NCBI GenBank assembly: GCA_016199605.1
Contig: JACQGJ010000377.1
Span: 1 to 9,349, forward strand
From: Armatimonadota bacterium
Lineage (GTDB): Bacteria; Armatimonadota; Abditibacteriia; CG2-30-59-28
DNA length: 9,349 nucleotides
Reading direction: 5' to 3'
Part shown: piece after piece, positions 1 to 5,701 of the stretch
How positions within the stretch are numbered: the stretch's first letter is position 1
How the letters are laid out: each line of letters begins with the position of its first letter
Program-made: the position numbers and the translations under genes
Notes under the pieces: model-generated
Told to the model about the DNA's origin: nothing
Database searches by the model: none
The model's input: only the letters and a program-made list of their open reading frames with translations

Positions 1-129
1 CACTGTCCCCTGCCAATCTCCCATGAAGGGATCGGGGGTCGCTTCCTGTGCTTGTGCGCGCCAAACTCCCGGACCGAACCATACGCACACAGCCACGCAT
101 ACGTTCACAATCAGCCAAGCTCTAAACAT
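1..129 (-). CDS. Exported DUF1080-like protein, N-terminal fragment (runs off left edge)
   Basis: The first 43 codons of a gene whose rest lies beyond the window. It starts at an ATG on the minus strand, with a near-perfect Shine-Dalgarno AGGAGG eight bases upstream. The start lies three bases after the stop of the fucosidase gene, so the two are probably translationally coupled. Residues 1-27 form a signal peptide: MFRAW, a hydrophobic stretch rich in Val and Cys, then a likely cleavage at the AQA-QE region. The mature protein begins EATPDPFMGDWQGTV. A D-P-F-x-G-D-W-x-G-T opening is one I associate with planctomycete-type exported proteins carrying a DUF1080 (3-keto-disaccharide hydrolase, concanavalin-like) domain. 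That assignment rests on about ten residues. The gene, its start and its export are well supported; the family is a guess. It is the last visible gene of the minus-strand operon. Confidence 0.7.
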   Translation of the reverse strand, partial: MFRAWLIVNVCVAVCVWFGPGVWRAQAQEATPDPFMGDWQGTV

Positions 130-132
130 GTG

Positions 133-1881
133 TTATTCCTCCTTATGGATACCCGTACCAAACTTTTCACCCTCCGGCGGGTACAAGTCCACTTCCCAGA
201 TTGTCGGGACCTCGACGGCCTCGAGGATGTTGAGCCGGAAGCTCCTGGCCGTGACAGGCTCGAAGCGAAGCTGGAATTCCCCGAGAGTCGTCCCCTCGTG
301 AAACGTTCGCCAGACCTCGCCATCGAGGTACTGCAACTGGAACTTGCGGACGCGATTCCAGGGGCTCTCAAGGATGAGGATTCGGTTGAAGGTCCTCGGC
401 TTGCCGAGGTCTACCTCAAGCCACCCTGAACGCGATCCCGGAGCGCCGCCCCAACGCGTGCCTTCGTCGCCATCGAAGGCTTTGCTGGCGTTGTAGTCCT
501 CGTTCCAGATACTGGAAGCAGCAGCCTTCTTGCCAATCGTCAACGAACCGCGTGTTACCAGGGATATCGGCTTGAGGCCGGAGGCTGGCACGCCCAACTT
601 CAGAGCGATGATGGTGTCGATCTCGTCGCGGTGCTCGGCAGGCAAGCGAATCTCCAGAGCTTCGTCTGTCTGCCGGAAGGTTGGTTTGCCTCCGGAAAGC
701 GCGGTGCACGTCATAATCTTCTTCCGCAAGGGTGGCAGCTTGAGAACGTCCTCCTCCCAGCCGAGCACGTGCAGGTAGACTGTCTTCCCCTTGCGGGTAG
801 ACACGACCCCTCTGCTCGGCTGGTACGGCCCGCCGGTCGTCGCATAGATGCTCTCACCATACTTCTTGAGCCAGACTCCCATCTGGCGATAGCGTTCGGC
901 CTGACGGGGATCGATGCGTCCGTCCGGCATCGGCCCTGTGTCCAACGCAAGGTTGCCACCTCCGCCCGCGCAACGGATGAGGAGGTGGAGGCATTCCTTC
1001 AACGACTGGACCGGAGCGCTGGTCCCGCTCCACGACCACGCCGTGCTCATGGTGATACAACTCTCCCAGGGACGGTCGAGTTGGAACTGCCCGATGGTTT
1101 GCTCGGGCGTGTCGAAGTCTTCAGCAAGTCCAGCGCGGTTGTTGATGATGATGTCTGGTTGGAGCTCGCGAATCATCTTGAACATACGCGGGGTGTCCCA
1201 GGTTTCCGCATTGCCCTGCAGACCGTCGAACCACAGACCGTCGATCTTCCCGTAGTTTGTGAGCAACTCTCGAATCTGTCCGTGCAGGTACTCGATGTAC
1301 CGGGCGTGGTCCTTCGTCAGATAGTCGGGGTGGTGCCAGTCCGGTGGGGAGTAGTACCAGAAAATGCGAAGGCCCGCTTGTCGGCAAGCCTCTGCCAGCT
1401 CCGCGGTTACGTCGCGCTTGAACGGCGTGTTGGTCACCTTGTACTCGGTCAGCTTGCTGTCGAACAGACAGAACCCGTCGTGGTGTTTGGTAAGGAAGAT
1501 GATGTACTTCGCGCCGGACTCCTTGATCAGTTGTGCCCACTCCGTGGCCTTGAACTGGGTGGGGTTGAACTGCTTGTACAGGTTGTCGTAGGTTTCCAGA
1601 GGCACGCCGCCTTCGGCATGATCGGGTTGCAGCCCCGGCCGCGGTCCATTGCGCGACCAGCCGATCTCTCCCTCCGCGATACTGCACGGCCCCCAGCAGA
1701 CGAAGACTCCGAACTTCGCCTCCCGGAACCACTTCATGCGAGCGTCGCGCTGCTCGGTGGTCTCCTTCGGTTTGTCCTCGGAAAGGGCCGGTCTTGTATT
1801 GATGGGGGATTGAGTCAACCCGATCGATGTCAGCAGCCCGGCAACCAAACCCCGGCGAGAATAGCCGTTTCCGTTGAGCAT
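133..1881 (-). CDS. GH29 alpha-L-fucosidase-like enzyme, Tat signal, C-terminal F5/8C domain
   Basis: A 582-residue predicted exported glycoside hydrolase that should release alpha-L-fucose from glycans. The N-terminus carries a twin-arginine signal (Y-S-R-R-G-L-V-A-G-L-L, residues 7-17). The GH29 barrel covers about residues 40-385: FGVFVCWG near 55-63, TKHHDGFCLF near 131-140 (the double His that binds fucose), WYYSPPDW, and LWFDG, whose Asp219 is the probable nucleophile. Glu260 in TPEQ, 41 residues later, is the probable acid/base. GNLALDTGPMPDGRID is a fucosidase signature. Residues about 445-570 are an F5/8 type C (CBM32-like) sugar-binding domain (ASKAFDG, TRWGG, WLEVDLG, ending ELW-like IWEVDLYP). 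The ATG at 1881 is preferred over an in-frame GTG at 1902 because AAGAGG lies eight bases upstream and the Tat motif is then properly placed. Oddity: the normally conserved His of the HWG motif is Cys62, and the nearby E-W-Y type residues are replaced by GWSRN, so specificity may differ from classical fucosidases. It follows the sialidase-like gene by 27 nt. Confidence 0.9.
   Translation of the reverse strand: MLNGNGYSRRGLVAGLLTSIGLTQSPINTRPALSEDKPKETTEQRDARMKWFREAKFGVFVCWGPCSIAEGEIGWSRNGPRPGLQPDHAEGGVPLETYDNLYKQFNPTQFKATEWAQLIKESGAKYIIFLTKHHDGFCLFDSKLTEYKVTNTPFKRDVTAELAEACRQAGLRIFWYYSPPDWHHPDYLTKDHARYIEYLHGQIRELLTNYGKIDGLWFDGLQGNAETWDTPRMFKMIRELQPDIIINNRAGLAEDFDTPEQTIGQFQLDRPWESCITMSTAWSWSGTSAPVQSLKECLHLLIRCAGGGGNLALDTGPMPDGRIDPRQAERYRQMGVWLKKYGESIYATTGGPYQPSRGVVSTRKGKTVYLHVLGWEEDVLKLPPLRKKIMTCTALSGGKPTFRQTDEALEIRLPAEHRDEIDTIIALKLGVPASGLKPISLVTRGSLTIGKKAAASSIWNEDYNASKAFDGDEGTRWGGAPGSRSGWLEVDLGKPRTFNRILILESPWNRVRKFQLQYLDGEVWRTFHEGTTLGEFQLRFEPVTARSFRLNILEAVEVPTIWEVDLYPPEGEKFGTGIHKEE
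138..143 (-). promoter_or_regulatory. Strong ribosome binding site inside the fucosidase 3' end
   Basis: On the minus strand this reads AGGAGG, followed by an 8-nt spacer and the ATG at 129. It lies within the last codons of the upstream fucosidase gene (the K-E-E end) and decides the start of the left-edge gene, which would otherwise be easy to miss because only 43 codons are visible. Confidence 0.75.
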
Positions 1882-1908
1882 GTTCGCTTCCTCTTGACGC
1901 ACCTTAAC

Positions 1909-2889
1909 TCACTCGTAGAACCATGCAGCGGTCGCACTTTTGAGCTTGAGCGACAGCCCGCCTTTGTAGTTGAAGTAGGTAATGAGTGCGCGGTCGCCGA
2001 CCCACGTGACCGCCGGATACGCCCAGGCATCGTCCGGGGTTTCCTCGAGGTTCCTGAAGTGTTCCCAGGTTTCCCCTTCGTCTCTGGAGATCGCGGCAGT
2101 CAGGGGATTGCGCTTTTCGGCCCCGGGATTGTGATTCCAGATCGCCAGCAGGTCGCCCGTCGTCGGAATCCGGCTGATGGACACGGGTGCCGCAGTGCCG
2201 ACGAGAGGCGTAGGCGCTGGCTCACTCCAAGTCTCCCCCCCGTCCTTCGAGAGGCTTCTGTACTGCCCGCCCAGTCCGGTCCGCAGGAGCATCATCACTG
2301 TGCCGTCCTTCAACTCGACGCACGCCGGCTCGTAGCAATCTCCTTTTGCAGGCCGAACACGAGGGCTGTCGTGCCACGTCTTCCCGTCGTCGTCTGAGAG
2401 GCAGCAATAGCTGTCACCCCCCTCCCAGGCCTCCAGCAGGATGCGGCCTGTCCGCAATCGGATACAACGTCCGTTTGTGAGACCGGTGTACATGTTGTCT
2501 GGGCTGAGTTGTTTGGCGGGGCCCCACGTCTTGCCTTCGTCGTCGGAAGTGCGCATCATGATGCGGCAATCCTTCGATTCCGAATTCTTCTGGCAGTAGA
2601 AAAGGGCGATGTCGCCTGTGTTGAGCCGCAGGAAGTTCACCTCCATGACATTGCAGCCGCCGTCGTTCTCAATCAGAGTGTACTTCTTTCCCCAGGTCCG
2701 CCCGCCATCGGTCGAGATCTTCCCCGAGATGCGGGCCGGTCCGTGGTCGGCCCCGTCTTCCGCGTAGAATTCGGTCCATCCCAGCAGCAGCGAGCCATCG
2801 TTGAGCTGGAGGATTTCGGCTTCGCTGTTGCGCGGGTTCTGCGGCCCGACCGGCGCGACGAAGAGCTCGAAAGTATCTTGTTCGTTCAT
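1909..2889 (-). CDS. Sialidase-fold (BNR/Asp-box) protein, probable intracellular glycosidase
   Basis: A 326-residue protein with a six-bladed sialidase propeller. Five Asp boxes (S-x-D-x-G-x-T-W) begin near residues 59, 115, 165, 214 and 268, at the regular spacing of propeller blades. YEPACVELKDG (Glu187) followed by LLRT (Arg203) matches the conserved Glu base and one Arg of the GH33/BNR_2 active site. The classical RIP motif with the first arginine is not evident; N-P-R-N-S-E-A near residue 18 is the likely equivalent. The family is usually annotated exo-alpha-sialidase, but many members lack proof of sialic-acid specificity, so the substrate is open. No signal peptide is seen, suggesting a cytoplasmic role. 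The start at 2889 is chosen because AAAGGAG sits eight bases upstream; an in-frame ATG at 2934 has poor spacing and adds a non-conserved extension. It is the third gene of the minus-strand operon. Confidence 0.85.
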   Translation of the reverse strand: MNEQDTFELFVAPVGPQNPRNSEAEILQLNDGSLLLGWTEFYAEDGADHGPARISGKISTDGGRTWGKKYTLIENDGGCNVMEVNFLRLNTGDIALFYCQKNSESKDCRIMMRTSDDEGKTWGPAKQLSPDNMYTGLTNGRCIRLRTGRILLEAWEGGDSYCCLSDDDGKTWHDSPRVRPAKGDCYEPACVELKDGTVMMLLRTGLGGQYRSLSKDGGETWSEPAPTPLVGTAAPVSISRIPTTGDLLAIWNHNPGAEKRNPLTAAISRDEGETWEHFRNLEETPDDAWAYPAVTWVGDRALITYFNYKGGLSLKLKSATAAWFYE

Positions 2890-2924
2890 CTGTGCAACTC
2901 CTTTCAGGTGCGCTGATCCCAGAA

Positions 2925-2942
2925 TCAGAGTCATGACTCCGA
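2925..2942. promoter_or_regulatory. Palindrome upstream of the sialidase-like gene
   Basis: TCAGAGTCATGACTCCGA holds a perfect 12-bp palindrome, GAGTCATGACTC (2928-2939). It extends to 18 bp with one mismatch, which would be a G-U pair in RNA. A second dyad, ACCAGTCTGGT (2948-2958), lies next to it. Both are in the 99-nt gap between the URO-D-type gene and the sialidase-like gene, the longest gap in the operon. They could be an operator, an internal promoter control site or an mRNA hairpin; the sequence does not decide, and short palindromes also arise by chance. Confidence 0.3.
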
Positions 2943-2988
2943 TGGGGACCAGTCTGGTTAAGCTATCCCTTGCTATGTTCTCGTCTCC

Positions 2989-3954
2989 TCACGCCGTTCC
3001 TCGAAAGTACGCTCGGTACTTCTCCAGCGCCTGGCAGATCGCCTCGATGTTTTCCATCGGAACATCCGGCGCGCATTCGGCGGTGAGCCAGAGGCCTCCT
3101 TCGGGCGACCCCAGCTTCTCCACGGCCTCTCGAACGTGGGTGTCGATCTCTTCGGGCGTGCAGAACGGGAACATCTGCCGGTCAAGGTCGAGGTTCACGC
3201 AGACCTTGCCTTTGCACTCTCTCACGAGGTTATCCAGGCCGTTGGCCCGAATCTGTGGATTGACGACATTGACCCCGCAATCGATCAGGTCCTCGATGAT
3301 GGGAATGATATGGCCGTCGGTATGGAGGAAGACCGAGGCACCCGCTTCATGACACAAACCAAAAATCGCAGCGAAGCAAGGCTTCAGGTACTTGCGCCAC
3401 TTCTCCGGGCTGATGGCAATGGAGGTCTGCATGCCGAGGTCATCCCCGAAGCCCATCAACTCGGGTTTGTTCTCAAGCATACGACGCACCTCACTGAGGT
3501 TATAGGCGAGCACTTTGTCGAGAAGCATCTGCAGCTCGGGTGGTTCTTCCGCGAAGTCTATCATCAGCTCCTCAAAACCGCGCAGGTCGGCCAGCCGCAG
3601 CCACATGAACCCATGCGAGATACCCGACCCGGGCTCTGGCACTTCCATCGTGTGTACGCTTTCCCGAGTCGGCAAGGCGTGACCGGTCACAATGGACTCG
3701 CAACCTGTGCGCACGTTGCTCCACACACATCCCCAGACGTCGGTGTGCTCCCCTGCGACATAGGTTCCGCCGACGGCGTCGTAGTCGCGAGTTCCGGGCG
3801 TGTGCTCGCCGAAGATGATCGGGTGGCATGCAACAAGTCCGTCCAAGGCCTCGCGGTGCCTGATCCAGGTCCCTGGCAGACAACTCACCGCGACAGGGAT
3901 GTACTCGGGATACTCAAACCGCATCGCCTTCGTGCGATCGTCTACTGTGCTCAT
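2989..3954 (-). CDS. Uroporphyrinogen decarboxylase-superfamily protein (not HemE)
   Basis: A 321-residue soluble protein of the URO-D/methylcobalamin:CoM methyltransferase superfamily (a TIM barrel). Supporting stretches are DDLGMQTSIAISPEKWRKYL (about 171-190), EAGASVFLHTDGHI (203-216), the VVNPQI strand (230-235) and GGLWLTAECAPDVPMENI (286-303). The H-x-D-G at His211 and Cys294 in AECAP correspond to positions that in MtaA/MtbA-type methyltransferases (H-x-C-G and a later Cys) bind zinc. The HemE N-terminal RQAGRY signature is absent, so haem synthesis is unlikely. Members of this superfamily recur beside carbohydrate genes in uncultured PVC-type bacteria, with unknown reactions; methyl transfer or demethylation of a sugar product is possible but unproven, and no corrinoid protein is visible here. 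The start has AAGGA nine bases upstream. It is gene two of the operon, 36 nt after the C25-like gene. No signal peptide is seen. Confidence 0.85.
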   Translation of the reverse strand: MSTVDDRTKAMRFEYPEYIPVAVSCLPGTWIRHREALDGLVACHPIIFGEHTPGTRDYDAVGGTYVAGEHTDVWGCVWSNVRTGCESIVTGHALPTRESVHTMEVPEPGSGISHGFMWLRLADLRGFEELMIDFAEEPPELQMLLDKVLAYNLSEVRRMLENKPELMGFGDDLGMQTSIAISPEKWRKYLKPCFAAIFGLCHEAGASVFLHTDGHIIPIIEDLIDCGVNVVNPQIRANGLDNLVRECKGKVCVNLDLDRQMFPFCTPEEIDTHVREAVEKLGSPEGGLWLTAECAPDVPMENIEAICQALEKYRAYFRGTA

Positions 3955-3990
3955 AGGCTGCTATCCTTTCGTGTCGTTCGATTCGGGATT

Positions 3991-5502
3991 CTAATGCTTA
4001 TCCTTTGGAGGCATCTTCGTTGCCCTGAAAACCACGCGATAGGTCTTCCCTGCCGCGAGGTGAGTCAGTCCAGGCAGCATCACGAAGTTGTCCGTGATCA
4101 CCGGCTTCAGCTCCCTGCCCTCCAGGACTTCCACATCCCGGACACGATGGCGAAACAGCGCTGCCGGTGGGCAGCCTGGATTCGTGTCCTGATTGGCTAC
4201 CAGCTCAAAGGTGTACAGGCCGCGCTTGTCGGTGAGCTTCTGTTCCCACGGCAAGCTGCGCGTCGCTATACTCGTCACCCATGCCGGATCGCCATAGAAC
4301 GCAACTGTATCGCGATCCCACAGAAGCCCTACGTTGTCTTTGACAGCCTCATTCCACTCCTGATAACCCAACTGACCGGCGATCCAGCCCGGTGCCTTCT
4401 CGTCCCATCGGTCAAATTCAAGCCGCGCCTTGTCGGGGAAACGTTCCTCAAGTTGGCAGACCAAAGCCTGGTTGTTGAGGTAGAACGACTCGGCGAACGT
4501 GAACCTCCCCGGTTGGCCGAGGAAGTAATCGAGAATCCCCCAGCCCATGCGACCATACCATGTGACCACCGTGTAGCCAATCATCTGCGCGACCCCGCCT
4601 GAGCCCATGAACGCCAACGCCATCGACTCCCTGTCCTTGATGTGTCCCATGAGGCAGTTGCCAATCGGCAGGTAGACCTTTGGCTTAGGCGAGTGAATAG
4701 CGTATTCCTTTCCTTGAGTATCCACTCCGAGGAGCACTCCCTCTTTGCAGCGAAACTGGCCGTTCCTGTAGGAGTACCCAATCTGCCAATCTCGCTCCGT
4801 CGCATGTCCGGAGGTCATGAAGAGATCGGGGTTGAATTCGTTGAACACATCGACCAGATCCTTTGTGGTGTCATCCGGGCATTGCTTGTCCTCGGTCTTT
4901 CCATCCCTGGTCTTTTCGACCTTGTGGTTCTTGCGCCCTTCATCATACCAGACACCCTCTTCAAAAACATCCAGCGGAATCGCTGTCCCACCTGCGCCTT
5001 TGCGGATGATGAGAGGTTGCGAGAGCGAAACAATCGTGGCGGCCTCGGCGGCCGTGTAGCCGGTGAGGATACCCCACAGAACATCGGTGTAGGGATCGTC
5101 ATCCAGTTTGCGGGTCATGCGATGCACGTCGACCACAAACTGACGGCCCGCCTCCTCTGGCTGAGCGATGAAACAGACATACCGCGGCACCCGCCGCGCC
5201 AGTTCCGTCCGCACGGCACTGACAGAACCGTCGAAGACCAGACTCTCTGCCCTGTACTTGAAGGCGAGCGCCTGAGCGACTCCTTGCCACTGCTCATTCT
5301 CGAAGGTCGCGTGTGAAACGACCACCACGTAGCCGCCAGTGACTCTTGCACGAGGCACCTTCCGTTTGATGCTCTGCCGGGCTGGAGGAGGATACACCGT
5401 CACCTGCCCCCCCGGTTGTGGCAATAGCCCTGCGAATGACGCGTTTCCGGTCGTGACAACTAACCCAAGCACCATCGTCCACAAGCGTTTCTGTAATGCC
5501 AT
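3991..5502 (-). CDS. Exported gingipain-like (C25/clan CD-type) putative cysteine peptidase
   Basis: A 503-residue protein, first gene of the minus-strand operon. Residues 1-24 are a signal peptide ending near N-A-S-F-A. The body resembles the C25/caspase-like fold in the expected order. An alpha/beta half (VVVVSHA near 59-65, YVCFIAQPEEAG near 108-119) leads to DDDPYTDVLWGILTGYTAAEA (about 134-154, split as DDDPYTD and GILTGYTAAEA), like the D-x-x-Y...G-R-L-x-A-x-T-x-A-E-A run of C25 proteins. Next comes NPDLFMTSGHATERDW, with His233 in place of the catalytic G-H-G, then VYLPIGNCLMG with Cys283 at the nucleophile position. VAFYGDPAW (about 401-409) recalls the G-D-P end motif of these domains. 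A C-terminal Ig-like beta region follows (about 430-495). The His and Cys dyad is present, but activity is inferred and overall similarity is by motif only. The ATG at 5502 has GAAGG nine bases upstream and places the signal peptide at the N-terminus; a GTG at 5544 would precede it by 14 charged residues. Confidence 0.6.
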   Translation of the reverse strand: MALQKRLWTMVLGLVVTTGNASFAGLLPQPGGQVTVYPPPARQSIKRKVPRARVTGGYVVVVSHATFENEQWQGVAQALAFKYRAESLVFDGSVSAVRTELARRVPRYVCFIAQPEEAGRQFVVDVHRMTRKLDDDPYTDVLWGILTGYTAAEAATIVSLSQPLIIRKGAGGTAIPLDVFEEGVWYDEGRKNHKVEKTRDGKTEDKQCPDDTTKDLVDVFNEFNPDLFMTSGHATERDWQIGYSYRNGQFRCKEGVLLGVDTQGKEYAIHSPKPKVYLPIGNCLMGHIKDRESMALAFMGSGGVAQMIGYTVVTWYGRMGWGILDYFLGQPGRFTFAESFYLNNQALVCQLEERFPDKARLEFDRWDEKAPGWIAGQLGYQEWNEAVKDNVGLLWDRDTVAFYGDPAWVTSIATRSLPWEQKLTDKRGLYTFELVANQDTNPGCPPAALFRHRVRDVEVLEGRELKPVITDNFVMLPGLTHLAAGKTYRVVFRATKMPPKDKH

Positions 5503-5536
5503 AAGCTGAAGCCTTCGTAGCGGTCCATTACATCGA

Positions 5537-5561
5537 CGTCTCACTCACGATGAGCAAGACG
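5537..5561. promoter_or_regulatory. 25-bp imperfect dyad in the divergent promoter region
   Basis: The arms CGTCT (5537-5541) and AGACG (5557-5561) enclose inner arms CTCA (5544-5547) and TGAG (5551-5554), with two-base CA interruptions on each side and the centre at 5549. Nine of twelve half-site positions outside the centre are symmetric. It lies 35 bp upstream of the minus-strand operon start and about 80 bp before the plus-strand promoter-like pair, which fits an operator for a dimeric regulator controlling one or both directions. No regulator gene is in the window. This is a sequence pattern only. Confidence 0.35.
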
Positions 5562-5616
5562 CCGGATGTGTCTCTATTTCAACGTGGCTCGGAGGTTTTC
5601 CTCTCTCTGGCCTTAC

Positions 5617-5645
5617 TTGACTTCCCGTCGAAACAAGGATACCCT
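5617..5645 (+). promoter_or_regulatory. Possible sigma-70-type promoter for the GH127 gene
   Basis: TTGACT (5617-5622) matches five of six -35 consensus bases. A 17-bp spacer leads to TACCCT (5640-5645), which matches only three of six -10 bases. Transcription would begin near 5652, leaving a leader of about 50 nt before the ATG at 5702. The weak -10 and unknown promoter rules of the host keep confidence low. Confidence 0.25.
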
Positions 5646-5701
5646 CCTGCTGCGAGGGCATCATCACGAGCAGATTCAAGGGAAGGACAAGGAGACAACG
5701 A

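Noticed and set aside
631..2397. A long open frame on the plus strand, antisense to the fucosidase and sialidase-like genes
   Set aside because: Its translation matches no family I recognise, whereas the opposite strand encodes two intact enzymes with active-site motifs. It spans the boundary between them, as expected for a GC-rich shadow frame.
2989..3954. HemE (haem-pathway uroporphyrinogen decarboxylase)
   Set aside because: The N-terminal R-Q-A-G-R-Y substrate-binding motif is missing and the neighbours are glycan genes.
3136..4602. A long plus-strand open frame across the URO-D and C25-like genes
   Set aside because: No start signal or recognisable motif; it crosses the boundary of two well-supported minus-strand genes.
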